From a methanotrophic endosymbiont of Bathymodiolus puteoserpentis (Logatchev) (GTDB taxonomy: Bacteria > Pseudomonadota > Gammaproteobacteria > Methylococcales > Methylomonadaceae), in the NCBI RefSeq assembly GCF_900128525.1, contig NZ_FQTQ01000048.1, positions 1 through 64,000 of the forward strand: DNA of 64,000 bases, written 5' to 3'. Below are positions 18,361 through 27,399 of this stretch, in pieces. Numbering within the stretch: position 1 is the stretch's first letter; each line of letters opens with the position of its first letter. Below the pieces are notes generated by a model. The model made no database searches. It was not told the origin of the DNA and saw only the letters and a program-made list of their open reading frames with translations. Position numbers and translations under genes: made by a program.

Positions 18361-19713
18361 TTAAGCTAACAAGAAAATTGTCGCCAATCCTAAAAAGGAC
18401 ATAAAACCAATCACATCAGTAACGGTAGTTAATAACACACCACCCGCTAATGCAGGGTCTATGCCTCTTTTTTGTAAGAACAAAGGAATCATAACCCCCG
18501 CAAAAGCTGCACAAGTTAAATTAATAATCATTGCCCCACCTAGCATCATGCCTAACGGCATATCCGAGAACCAGGCCGCCGCAATCAAAGCAACAACTGT
18601 AGACCAAACAATACCATTTAATGCACCAACAGCTAACTCCTTAAACAAAAAGGACATCGCGTTTGCTGAACTAATTTGATGCAATGCCAAGCCACGAATG
18701 ACTAGTGTCAAGGTTTGACTACCGGCGATCCCTCCCATACTCGCAACCACCGGCATCAGCACGGCTAAAGCAACAATTTCATCAATTGTCGCCTCAAACA
18801 AACCAATAACCCATGATGCCAAAAATGCGGTAAATAAATTTACTCCCAACCAGACAGCTCGACGCCTAGCACTAACAATCACAGGGGAGAATAAATCATG
18901 CTCCTCATCTAATCCGGCCGAGCTCAAAATAGCATGATCTGCTTCCTCACGAATAACATCAACTACATCATCAACAGTAATTCGACCTACCAAGATACCC
19001 TCTTCATCGACTACCGCAGCCGATAAAATATCCCTATGTTCAAAAATAGTAGCCACTTCAGAGACCGGCATATTCAAGGGAATTGCTGCAATAGAAGTAT
19101 CTATTACTTTAGACACAACCATAAGTGGGTCACTAGTCAAAATGGTAGCTGCAGGTAATATACCTTGGTAATGATTCCCTCGATCAACAACAAACAAGCT
19201 ATCCATATTTCCTGTCATTTTCTTTTGCACGCGCAATAAGCGCAATACAGCATCTATGGTAACATCCGCTCTTACTGTCAAAACATCCAGCGTCATTAAG
19301 CCACCTGCGGTATGCCCATCATAGGCAAGCGCGGCTTCTAGACGACTATCTTTCTTTTTCCTTAAGACTCTGTCTCTAACTTCAGCAGAAAAATCACCCA
19401 CTAAATCAGCTAAATCTCTTGGTGTTAATTCATTTGCAGCAACCACTAAGTCCTGAACAGAAGTATGCTCAATAAGACCCGTTCGCACTTCTCCTTGAAG
19501 AGCCACGAGTATCTGCCCCTTAACTTCGGGCGCAACAATGCTCCATAACCGATACCTATACTCTGTAGGTAATGACCTAAGTAATAAAGCAATTTCAGCC
19601 GGATACAAACTTAACAAATGATTACGCGCATCATAAAGTGCACCATCATCTAAGTCCTTCATAATCTGTTCTAAATGTATATCAGAATGATCTTGCGGTC
19701 TATTTACTTGCAT
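18361..19713 (-). CDS. mgtE: Magnesium transporter MgtE
   Basis: Inner-membrane divalent-cation channel of the MgtE/SLC41 family. Order: an N-terminal superhelical domain (LYDARNHLLSLYPAEIALLLRSLP to about residue 125), two CBS domains (about 130-255, including HTAGGLMT and VGRITVDDVVDVIRE), then about five membrane helices. The pore helix reads VASMGGIAGSQT, where many members have GGNAGSQ. The length of 450 is normal. It lies 42 bases after rapZ and just before the HvfA-like gene. Confidence 0.95.
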   Translation of the reverse strand: MQVNRPQDHSDIHLEQIMKDLDDGALYDARNHLLSLYPAEIALLLRSLPTEYRYRLWSIVAPEVKGQILVALQGEVRTGLIEHTSVQDLVVAANELTPRDLADLVGDFSAEVRDRVLRKKKDSRLEAALAYDGHTAGGLMTLDVLTVRADVTIDAVLRLLRVQKKMTGNMDSLFVVDRGNHYQGILPAATILTSDPLMVVSKVIDTSIAAIPLNMPVSEVATIFEHRDILSAAVVDEEGILVGRITVDDVVDVIREEADHAILSSAGLDEEHDLFSPVIVSARRRAVWLGVNLFTAFLASWVIGLFEATIDEIVALAVLMPVVASMGGIAGSQTLTLVIRGLALHQISSANAMSFLFKELAVGALNGIVWSTVVALIAAAWFSDMPLGMMLGGAMIINLTCAAFAGVMIPLFLQKRGIDPALAGGVLLTTVTDVIGFMSFLGLATIFLLA

Positions 19714-19755
19714 ATCTATCCTTTTCGTTTTCTGACTAGCTGCTAGGACATCTTC

Positions 19756-20613
19756 TTACGATAACTCTCGATGCCTGATAATGACATTGGATCCCTTGCT
19801 CTGAAAGTATCGGGCAAGACTATCCACTAAAAATACCGAGCGATGCTGCCCACCGGTACAACCGACAGCAACCGTTAAATAACTACGATTTTCCTTTTCA
19901 AAGCGTGGAATCCAGCGCTCTAAAAGACCTGAAATATCTTGAAAAAACTCTGTAACTATTGATTCTGAATTTAAGAAATCTATTACCGGCTGATCTTTAC
20001 CAGTGAACCCTCGAAGCTTTGGATTCCAATACGGGTTAGGTAAGCAGCGCGCATCAAAGACAAAATCAGCATCCAAAGGCAAACCATGTTTAAAACCAAA
20101 GGATTGCATTTGTATAGAAATTTTTTGCTGCGAACCTTCTTGCACATACCCTCTGATCAGCTCTCTCAATTGATGATAATGCGTACGACTCGTATCAACC
20201 ACTAAATCAGCGCATTTTGCAACAGACTTAAGCATTTCCTTCTCAATTTTAATCGCCTCTTTCAAAGGCAAATTTAAATCAGTTAGTGGGTGCCGTCGCC
20301 TTGTTTCACTATAACGCTTAAGTAAGACTTCAGCTTCTGCCTGCATATAAATCACATCACAATAAATACCTTGCGCTCTTATTAAAGCCAACTTTTCTGC
20401 AAAAGCATATAAGCTTTCACTGTGGTTCCGCGCATCAATCCCAATGGCGGTTTTGTTATATGTTTTAGGATCTTGCTTCATCACATTAGTGACAAAATCA
20501 TCGAGTAGCGTAATCGGCAAATTATCTATACAGTAAAACCCGCAATCCTCAAGCGTATCTAAAGCAATACTTTTCCCTGAGCCAGACAAGCCAGTTAAAA
20601 TCAATAGTTTCAT
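19756..20613 (-). CDS. rapZ: RNase adapter protein RapZ (YvcJ family nucleotide-binding protein)
   Basis: P-loop protein which, in E. coli, senses GlcN6P and directs RNase E to the small RNA GlmZ, controlling GlmS and so amino-sugar supply. The Walker A motif GLSGSGKSIAL is at the N-terminus. The C-terminal domain shows FGFKHGLPLDADFVFDARCLPNPYW and the signature VGCTGGQHRSVFLV. I use the ATG beginning MKLLILTGLSG; an upstream in-frame GTG would add six residues. It follows hpf directly: ptsN, which sits between them in E. coli, is absent, and so is npr. Confidence 0.95.
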   Translation of the reverse strand: MKLLILTGLSGSGKSIALDTLEDCGFYCIDNLPITLLDDFVTNVMKQDPKTYNKTAIGIDARNHSESLYAFAEKLALIRAQGIYCDVIYMQAEAEVLLKRYSETRRRHPLTDLNLPLKEAIKIEKEMLKSVAKCADLVVDTSRTHYHQLRELIRGYVQEGSQQKISIQMQSFGFKHGLPLDADFVFDARCLPNPYWNPKLRGFTGKDQPVIDFLNSESIVTEFFQDISGLLERWIPRFEKENRSYLTVAVGCTGGQHRSVFLVDSLARYFQSKGSNVIIRHRELS

Positions 20614-20736
20614 AGTCTCAATAGGGAACACTACCCTTCAGGCAAAAAAATAACCTTACTATATTCTTATTTAAACTCAACTCTGTATGCATGGCTTTGC
20701 TATTTACTAATATTAAAGCCACGCATACAGCACAAA

Positions 20737-21030
20737 TTAACCGCGGCGTGCTTGAATTTTTTCTTTATGTTTAATAATTTGACGGTCTAATTTATCAACC
20801 ATATTATCAATAGCTGTATACATATTGTCTTGAACATCATCAGCAAATAATGTTGCACCACTAATTTGCACTGTCGCTTCTGCTTTTTGTTCTAATTTTT
20901 CTACTGTCAAAATAACATGCACATCAGTTACATTATCAAAATGACGTTTCAATTTACCAATTTTTTCTTCTACGTGTTGCTTCATTGCTTCTGTTACTTC
21001 AACATGATGACCCGTTATGCTAACTTGCAT
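20737..21030 (-). CDS. hpf: Ribosome hibernation-promoting factor, short form
   Basis: Small protein that binds the 30S subunit and helps form inactive 100S ribosomes in stationary phase. At 97 residues it is a short HPF without the long-HPF dimerisation domain. It starts MQVSITGHHVEVTEAMK and includes HFDNVTDVHVILTVEK and AIDNMVDKLDRQI, all typical. An AGGAG ribosome site precedes the ATG. A minus-strand TATAAT lies in the rpoN-hpf gap, but its -35 partner is poor, so a separate promoter is only possible. Confidence 0.96.
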   Translation of the reverse strand: MQVSITGHHVEVTEAMKQHVEEKIGKLKRHFDNVTDVHVILTVEKLEQKAEATVQISGATLFADDVQDNMYTAIDNMVDKLDRQIIKHKEKIQARRG

Positions 21031-21079
21031 ATGTTTAACTCCTAATAGTGCTCAAAAAAACAGTCATTATACTACTTTC

Positions 21080-22531
21080 TTAAAAAAGTCGCTTTCTTTG
21101 ACTGGATGATGGAATAGATATTGCTTCGCGGTACTTAGCAATCGTTCGCCTTGCAACATTAATCCCCTTTTCTTTCAATAAATCCGCAATTTTACTGTCG
21201 CTTAATGGCTTTGCTGGATTCTCCGTACTAACTAACTCCTCGATAAACGCTCTAATGGCCGTGGCCGAGCATTCTCCTCCCGCAGATGTCGAAACATGAC
21301 TGGAAAAAAAATACTTAAACTCAATAACACCATTAGGTAAATGCATATACTTCTGCGTGGTGACACGAGAAATAGTGGACTCATGTAACTCTAGCTCTTC
21401 TGCAATATCCCTTAGCACCATAGGTTTCATGGCAATTGCCCCATGCTCAAGAAACTCTATTTGCTTAGCAATAATACTTCGCCCAACACGCAGTAAAGTA
21501 TCATTTCGGCTATGTAAACTTTTAATAAACCACTTTGCTTCCTGTAAGTGCTCTTTCATACTGACATTATCTTTACTGTTATCTGCCCGCTTAATCATAC
21601 CCGAATAAAAGGGGTTAACACGTAATTTAGGTGCAATATCCGGGTTTAATTCAACCCGCCATTCTCCGCCAACCTTAAACACAAATAAATCAGGTATAAT
21701 ATATTCAGACTCACTCTGTTCAATAGATCGTCCAGGCTGCGGATCTAGCGAGCGTACCAGAGCAATAATTTCTGCTAATTTAGCCTCCGAAACAGCCAGC
21801 TTGCGCATTAACTTAACTTGGTCTTGTGCTGCCAGTATATCCAAAAATCGCTCAACCAATTCTAAAGCCAATACTTTAAAAGGCGTAGAATCTGGCAGTT
21901 GAACTAACTGTAAACGCAAACAATCCTGCAAATTTTCCGCTGCCACTCCCGCAGGATCAAACCGCTGCACTCGATGCAAAACAGCATACAACTCATCTGC
22001 TTCTAGATCCTCCAACTGCTCAACTAAACCCTGATAAATATCATCTGGCGTAGCGTTTAAATAACCATCGCCACTAATTGAATCAATAATCGCCATAGCG
22101 ATAGCTCTATCCCTTTCAGTAAAGGGAAGCATCTCCATTTGCCATAATAAATGATCCTGTAAGCTATCCGCCTTACTGCGCTGCACCTCAAAATCAGGTA
22201 TATCTCCAGCCGGCTCGGCTGCAGTACCCATTTGCACTGGCTCAAAAACATCTTCCCAAGAACTATCGGTAGGCAACTCATCGGGCACATCCGTTTGCGA
22301 GCCTTCACTACTCAGCTGATCCGTTCTGTCTACTGAATTTTCAACGACTTTTTGCTCATTTAAAGACGAAGCATCATCTTCAATAACCTCCAGCATCATA
22401 TTGGAATCCAATGCTTGCTGGATTTCTTGTTGTAAATCGAGCGTTGATAGCTGCAGCAACTTGATCGCCTGCTGTAACTGGGGGGTCATAGACAACTGCT
22501 GACCCATACGGAGCTGCAAAGACTGTTTCAT
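21080..22531 (-). CDS. rpoN: RNA polymerase sigma-54 factor
   Basis: Alternative sigma factor for -24/-12 promoters that needs AAA+ enhancer-binding proteins. Region I is MKQSLQLRMGQQLSMTPQLQQAI at the N-terminus, with the acidic region II following (about residues 50-110). The core-binding domain spans about 115-300, then a helix-turn-helix (LELHESTISRVTTQKYM). The C-terminal RpoN box ARRTIAKYRE recognises the -24 element. The length of 483 fits. Position between lptB and hpf is conserved in gammaproteobacteria. Confidence 0.98.
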   Translation of the reverse strand: MKQSLQLRMGQQLSMTPQLQQAIKLLQLSTLDLQQEIQQALDSNMMLEVIEDDASSLNEQKVVENSVDRTDQLSSEGSQTDVPDELPTDSSWEDVFEPVQMGTAAEPAGDIPDFEVQRSKADSLQDHLLWQMEMLPFTERDRAIAMAIIDSISGDGYLNATPDDIYQGLVEQLEDLEADELYAVLHRVQRFDPAGVAAENLQDCLRLQLVQLPDSTPFKVLALELVERFLDILAAQDQVKLMRKLAVSEAKLAEIIALVRSLDPQPGRSIEQSESEYIIPDLFVFKVGGEWRVELNPDIAPKLRVNPFYSGMIKRADNSKDNVSMKEHLQEAKWFIKSLHSRNDTLLRVGRSIIAKQIEFLEHGAIAMKPMVLRDIAEELELHESTISRVTTQKYMHLPNGVIEFKYFFSSHVSTSAGGECSATAIRAFIEELVSTENPAKPLSDSKIADLLKEKGINVARRTIAKYREAISIPSSSQRKRLF

Positions 22532-22581
22532 TCCGTTAGCTTACCTTATTATCAAACAAAGAAAACACCATAAATCATTCC

Positions 22582-23307
22582 TTAAAGACTAAAATTCTCA
22601 CCCAAATAGACACGTCGCACCTCTTCATTGGCAACAATGTCAGCAGAAGAGCCTTCGGCAATTACCTGCCCTGCATTTAAAATATAAGCCCGATCACAAA
22701 TGCCTAGTGTCTCACGCACATTATGCTCGGTAATTAAAACACCAATATTTCTATCTTTTAAATGGGCAATGATTTTCTGAATTTCAATAACTGAAATAGG
22801 GTCAACGCCAGCAAAAGGCTCATCCAACAAAATAAACTCAGGATCTGTTGCTAATGCTCTGGCAATTTCAACTCTTCGGCGCTCACCACCGGACAAACTC
22901 ATCCCTATATTATGGCGAATGTGGGTAATACTAAATTCTGCTAATAATTCATCAATAATGAGTTCTATTTTTTCCTTGCTCAGTTCTTTTCTTAATTCCA
23001 GTACGGCACGCAGGTTATCCTCAACACTTAACTTACGAAAGACAGAAGCCTCCTGCGGCAAATATCCTATCCCCATCTTAGCGCGTATATGCATCGGGTA
23101 TTGAGTAATATCTATATCATTATAAAAAATATACCCTGAATCTGCACGCACCAAGCCAACCACCATATAAAAGCTCGTGGTTTTCCCCGCACCATTTGGC
23201 CCTAATAAACCAACAATCTCATGGCTACCTACATGCAAAGACACATCATGAACCACAGTACGCTTGCCATAAGTCTTGCCAATATGTTTTGCTGACAAAA
23301 TCGCCAT
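22582..23307 (-). CDS. lptB: LPS export ABC transporter ATP-binding protein LptB
   Basis: Cytoplasmic ATPase that powers LPS extraction by LptFG. Walker A is [13 protein letters not shown], the Q-loop region is [19 protein letters not shown], the ABC signature is [15 protein letters not shown] and Walker B is [13 protein letters not shown] with the switch histidine in [10 protein letters not shown]. At 241 residues it is E. coli sized. LptFG genes are not in the window. Confidence 0.98.
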   Translation of the reverse strand: MAILSAKHIGKTYGKRTVVHDVSLHVGSHEIVGLLGPNGAGKTTSFYMVVGLVRADSGYIFYNDIDITQYPMHIRAKMGIGYLPQEASVFRKLSVEDNLRAVLELRKELSKEKIELIIDELLAEFSITHIRHNIGMSLSGGERRRVEIARALATDPEFILLDEPFAGVDPISVIEIQKIIAHLKDRNIGVLITEHNVRETLGICDRAYILNAGQVIAEGSSADIVANEEVRRVYLGENFSL

Positions 23308-23313
23308 AATTAC

Positions 23314-23823
23314 TTATTTAGAGTCACTTTTAGGCTGTAAAATCACATGCACACGCTTACTTGATGAGCCCACTTGCCCGGCCTTAACTACCTCACTAGC
23401 ACGATCATATTCTATTCTTTCACTAGCCGTACTATTTCCACCCTGCCAAATCACTGCTTTTTGCATCATTATCAATAATTCAGTTTCTGGATAATATTCG
23501 ATAATCAGGGAGTTACCATGCACATCTTCTTTACCCGCTTCAGGGGTTTGTTGAAATTTTACCGGCGTTCCCGTCGCAATCATTTTTTTAATTTCCCTAT
23601 CCTGTAAATAAACAACGACCTTATCGGCATCTAAGCGCATAGTTCCCTGAACAATAACAACCTTACCAGTATAAGTGCTCAAACCTTTTCTATCATCATA
23701 AAACCCCGAATCCGATTCAATAGTAACTGGCTGCTTAGTATCGCTTTCTAGCGCATACACGTGCATACAAAAAGTCATCATCAATGCAAAAAATATTTTC
23801 AATATTCCTTTATTCATATACAT
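23314..23823 (-). CDS. lptA: LPS transport periplasmic protein LptA
   Basis: Periplasmic beta-jellyroll that bridges LptC and LptD and carries LPS across the periplasm. After a hydrophobic signal (ILKIFFALMMTFCMHVYA), the OstA-like domain shows PVTIESDSGFYDDRKGLSTYTGKV and MRLDADKVVVY. The product is about 169 residues. I choose the second ATG (MYMNKG), which has AAAGG at proper distance; the frame begins five codons upstream. It overlaps the end of lptC. Confidence 0.95.
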   Translation of the reverse strand: MYMNKGILKIFFALMMTFCMHVYALESDTKQPVTIESDSGFYDDRKGLSTYTGKVVIVQGTMRLDADKVVVYLQDREIKKMIATGTPVKFQQTPEAGKEDVHGNSLIIEYYPETELLIMMQKAVIWQGGNSTASERIEYDRASEVVKAGQVGSSSKRVHVILQPKSDSK

Positions 23824-24379
23824 GCTTACCTTTAACACTTGCTAATAATTCAATGGATAAAGGATCCTGATAAATCAACCTCATCCCTACCCCCGACATT
23901 CTATTAGCCTCACTCACTAGCTCAGCCCAATCATCTGTTTCTGCATAATTCCGTTTTGGTTCTATACGTAAATTTGTTGTTTTAATACTCACTTCACGCA
24001 CCGACTCTGCTGCCGTACGATCAATCGTTACCTGTCCTTGTAGAAATATCTTCTCACCACCCGAAACAATAACACCTGTCTGCGCACGAATAATCCAAGG
24101 AGGTAAAAGTCCTTGATATAACGTCATTACTGGCTTAGTCAACGCCGTTTCATCATTATCACTGTAATGTGCAGCATAATCAGCATCTAATTTTTCTTTT
24201 GCAACGCCTAATTCACTCATCTGCGTTTTACTATAATTTAGCGCAAAATAATCTACACCATGTACAGTTTTCGCTAAAATTTTTTGAGTCTCGTTATCAC
24301 CACTACGATTAGCCGCCCACATCGAAACCAAGAAAATCAAGAACAAAAAAATAGCACCTTTATATTGCTGCAACAACAT
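23810..24379 (-). CDS. lptC: LPS export protein LptC
   Basis: Single-pass inner-membrane protein of the LptB2FGC complex. An N-terminal anchor (GAIFLFLIFLVSMWAA) precedes a beta-jellyroll domain (PWIIRAQTGVIVSGGEKIFLQGQVTIDR). The length is 189. The start ATG forms a TGATG junction with the kdsC stop; the preceding TTG is a less likely start. Sequence conservation in LptC is low, but the gene order kdsC-lptC-lptA-lptB supports the call. Confidence 0.94.
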   Translation of the reverse strand: MLLQQYKGAIFLFLIFLVSMWAANRSGDNETQKILAKTVHGVDYFALNYSKTQMSELGVAKEKLDADYAAHYSDNDETALTKPVMTLYQGLLPPWIIRAQTGVIVSGGEKIFLQGQVTIDRTAAESVREVSIKTTNLRIEPKRNYAETDDWAELVSEANRMSGVGMRLIYQDPLSIELLASVKGKHVYE

Positions 24380-24906
24380 CAACTTGTTTTATATGACTCA
24401 ACCAGTGCCATCAACTTATCTTGTGCTTGCAAGATAAAATCACATACTTCACGTACCGCACCCAGCCCACCAACTTGCCGCGTCTGCCAATCTACATAAG
24501 GCAAAATTTGTTCATTAGCATCTTGCACAGCAATAGCTAAACCAACCCGCGTTAATACTGGCAAATCAATTAAATCATCCCCCACATACGCCACTTGTTC
24601 AAGGGCGCAGCCTGTTTGCAACAAAATATCTTGCAGTGCAACCCCCTTATCTAATTGCTCGAGATAAACCAAATCAATACCTAGCATCTCCATACGTAAA
24701 GCAACAGGCTTAGAGCCTCGGCCAGAAATTATTGCCACCTTAATACCTGATTTTTGCAATAACTTAATACCCAAACCATCACGCACATTAAAAGATTTAT
24801 ACTCTTTACCTTGCTGATCAAAATAAAGTTTACCATCCGTTAACACGCCATCAACATCCAAAATCAATACTTTGATTTTTTTTGCTTTTTCCGTTCTATC
24901 TTGCAT
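24379..24906 (-). CDS. kdsC: 3-deoxy-D-manno-octulosonate 8-phosphate phosphatase KdsC
   Basis: HAD phosphatase making free Kdo for lipid A-core. Motif I is LILDVDGVLTDGKLYF, motif II is IISGRGS and motif IV is YVGDDLIDLPVL. The product is a compact C0-type HAD of about 175 residues. I select the ATG (MQDRTEK) preceded by AGGAA; six more codons are open upstream, overlapping kdsD. It is coupled to lptC by TGATG. Confidence 0.96.
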   Translation of the reverse strand: MQDRTEKAKKIKVLILDVDGVLTDGKLYFDQQGKEYKSFNVRDGLGIKLLQKSGIKVAIISGRGSKPVALRMEMLGIDLVYLEQLDKGVALQDILLQTGCALEQVAYVGDDLIDLPVLTRVGLAIAVQDANEQILPYVDWQTRQVGGLGAVREVCDFILQAQDKLMALVESYKTS

Positions 24907-24907
24907 A

Positions 24908-25879
24908 TCAAACGATTCCTGCATAAATTAAATCGTGCATATTAAGCGCACCTACAACTTTATTTTCGTTATTCACAACGATTAAAGCATTAATTTTCTT
25001 TTCTTCCATTATCTGCATTGCCTCAGCCGCCAAAATATCTGGCCGTACTACCTGGCAGTTTTCGGTCATTACATCAGCCACCTGCGCGGTATTAATATCG
25101 AGCGATTTTGCCAATAAACGACGTAAATCACCATCCGTAAAAATACCCAACAAATAACCCTGCGCATCTATAACAGCCGTCATACCTAACTTTTTAGCCG
25201 TCATCTCTACTAATGCATCCATAACCCCCACACCACCTAAAACAATAGGCAATTGATCCCCCGCATGCATAATATCGCTAACTAAAACCAACAAACGCCT
25301 CCCTAAACTCCCGCCAGGGTGAGATAGAGCAAATTCATCGCGTGTGAATCCCTGCAAGGTCATCAAACTTACCGCAAGCGCATCACCCATAACAAGTGCA
25401 GCCGTTGTGCTCGCAGTAGGAGCTAGACCTAAAGAGCAGGCTTCTTTTTCTACCGCATTACTAATATGCGCAGAAGAAAATTTAGCTAAAGTAGAGTCTG
25501 ATCTCCCAGTCATAGCTATCATCGGCACAGCAAGGCGTTTAATCAAGGGTAATAAGGTCACAATCTCAGTCGTTTCACCTGAATTAGACAAGACCAATAC
25601 GACATCTTGCCGAGTAATCATACCTAAATCACCATGACTCGCCTCACCAGGATGCACAAAAAAAGCCGGTGTTCCTGTGCTCGCCAAAGTTGCCGCAATC
25701 TTTCCTGCAATATGCCCCGACTTGCCCATCCCTGTGACAACAACCCTACCTCGACAAGCCGCAATTAAATGACAAGCTTGAATAAAATTTTCATCAATTT
25801 TTGCGCTTAGCGCATTAACTGCCTGCGCTTCTATATTAATAACTTCGCAGGCCGTGGCCATCAACTGCTTATCATCCAT
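24908..25879 (-). CDS. kdsD: D-arabinose 5-phosphate isomerase KdsD
   Basis: Converts ribulose 5-phosphate to arabinose 5-phosphate, the first step of Kdo synthesis. An SIS domain (residues about 40-175) shows VVVTGMGKSGHIAGKIAATLASTG, HPGEASHGDLG and LVLSNSGETTE. Two CBS domains follow (about 205-323, including GIFTDGDLRRLL). The length of 323 matches KdsD/GutQ proteins, and the neighbouring kdsC supports KdsD over GutQ. Confidence 0.97.
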   Translation of the reverse strand: MDDKQLMATACEVINIEAQAVNALSAKIDENFIQACHLIAACRGRVVVTGMGKSGHIAGKIAATLASTGTPAFFVHPGEASHGDLGMITRQDVVLVLSNSGETTEIVTLLPLIKRLAVPMIAMTGRSDSTLAKFSSAHISNAVEKEACSLGLAPTASTTAALVMGDALAVSLMTLQGFTRDEFALSHPGGSLGRRLLVLVSDIMHAGDQLPIVLGGVGVMDALVEMTAKKLGMTAVIDAQGYLLGIFTDGDLRRLLAKSLDINTAQVADVMTENCQVVRPDILAAEAMQIMEEKKINALIVVNNENKVVGALNMHDLIYAGIV

Positions 25880-25890
25880 ATCTACTTACC

Positions 25891-26856
25891 TTATAAAGCA
25901 GTGCTTTGAAAAATAGTCCACTGATAAAACAAATAAGCTGACAATAGTGCCGAACCTTCCCAGCGGTTAATATTACCCGCCTTAGAAAACCCTAGTCCTA
26001 AAATAAATAACACGCCTGTCATGCCCAACAAAACAGGAAAATCACGGCTAATAACCGTTGCATCCACAGGACCTGGGGCTATCAAAGCCGGCAAAGAATA
26101 CACAGCTAATAGATTATAAACATTAGAGCCAATGACATTACCAACTGCTAAATCATCTTCACCTTTTAATACACTACTAATAGATGCCGCTAGTTCAGGC
26201 AAACTCGTACCAAGAGCAACAATAGTCAAACCAATCACCAAATCACTCACCCCCATCGTTTGAGCAATATTTACCGCGGCCCAAACTAACACTTTTGAGC
26301 TAAGCAATAACCCAATCAACCCTACTGCGAAATATATCCAAGCCTTGCGATTAGGCATTGACTCAGGAATTTCAGCTTCCATTTCCTGAGCTAAAACATC
26401 TTTCTCTCGGCCAGCTAAAGCGCTACTAACCAACCAAAATAGAAATAAAGCCAACGCAACCAACATTATTATGCCGTCAACAAAACTTAAGCCATCTAAA
26501 GCCAATACATAACACAAAATACTAATAAGCATTAAAGCAGGCAGTTCGCGTTTTAATAAACCTGAATGAAAAGCCAACGGAGATATTAATGCTGTACATC
26601 CTAATATTAAGCCAATGTTTGCAATATTAGAACCAATAGCATTACCAATCGCTAAGCCTGGATTACCCTGAACAGAAGCCAAGAGTGCCACTAAAACCTC
26701 AGGCGCCGAAGTCCCCAGGCCAACAATGGTTAAACCAACCAATAAGGGTGAAACGCCGAAATTACGCGCAATCGACGAAGTCCCATCAACAAACCAATTT
26801 GCTGCAAAAACCAAAGCAACTAAACCTATGGCTAAAACAATAAAATCAATTAACAT
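25891..26856 (-). CDS. yrbG: Calcium/sodium antiporter, YrbG family
   Basis: Inner-membrane K+-independent Na+/Ca2+ exchanger family protein, 321 residues with about ten helices. Two inverted alpha repeats carry the ion-binding signature: GLTIVGLGTSAPEVLVAL near residue 42 with GNAIGSNIANIGLILG, and GLTIVALGTSLPELAASI near 205 with GNVIGSNVYNLLAV. It heads the yrbG-kdsD-kdsC-lpt-rpoN run, divergent from mlaF as in E. coli. The physiological ion is inferred from the family. Confidence 0.95.
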   Translation of the reverse strand: MLIDFIVLAIGLVALVFAANWFVDGTSSIARNFGVSPLLVGLTIVGLGTSAPEVLVALLASVQGNPGLAIGNAIGSNIANIGLILGCTALISPLAFHSGLLKRELPALMLISILCYVLALDGLSFVDGIIMLVALALFLFWLVSSALAGREKDVLAQEMEAEIPESMPNRKAWIYFAVGLIGLLLSSKVLVWAAVNIAQTMGVSDLVIGLTIVALGTSLPELAASISSVLKGEDDLAVGNVIGSNVYNLLAVYSLPALIAPGPVDATVISRDFPVLLGMTGVLFILGLGFSKAGNINRWEGSALLSAYLFYQWTIFQSTAL

Positions 26857-27399
26857 AATTATTTTGGTGTAAAAATTGCTTATTGTGCCATAAAAGATCG
26901 ACCATAACCGTACACCTACTTATAAAACAGCAAATTTAAATTTATAATGCGACAAAAAACGCCTCACTCCACGTTATTACTTCAGCAGATAAAGACCATG
27001 GCGATACTAAGAACCAAGCTGCTTATTTACAATGCTATCCACCAAAGCAGGCAAGCACGTATCCCGCAGGTTTCAATGACACTTGTAATAATGGCAGACA
27101 CGCGCACACCTACCTGAGGCAATCATTCAGCCCCCCTTTTTTAGAAAACACCAAAATACCTCGTCATTCCTGTATACTTTTAGTAACAACTAATAGCAAC
27201 AAACAGATTCCCAACTTAGGGTTGGTGATATTTTTATGAAACAGTGAGCAGCTACCTATGTGCATAAATAAAGCTAACCTTGAATGCTGCAGTCTAATAG
27301 ACGTAACATCATTCACACACTACAAAACTAAAGGCTCTCGAAATAATGGGTCTATCCATTAAATAAATTTATCCAACAGACAAGATTTAAGTTTAAATT
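26857..27399. other. Long intergenic region left of the IS element
   Basis: 543 bases between the yrbG start and the insertion sequence. It must contain the yrbG promoter and the distal part of the original yrbG/mlaF spacer. The only ATG frame of note (26947-27117, 56 codons) has no recognisable product or ribosome site. I see no tRNA, strong hairpin or repeat. The last nine bases are the left copy of the IS target duplication. Confidence 0.5.

Noticed and set aside
26947-27117. Short plus-strand ATG frame of 56 codons beside the IS element
   Set aside because: No Shine-Dalgarno, no domain or signal, and an atypical residue mix. A longer open stretch in another frame lacks any start codon.
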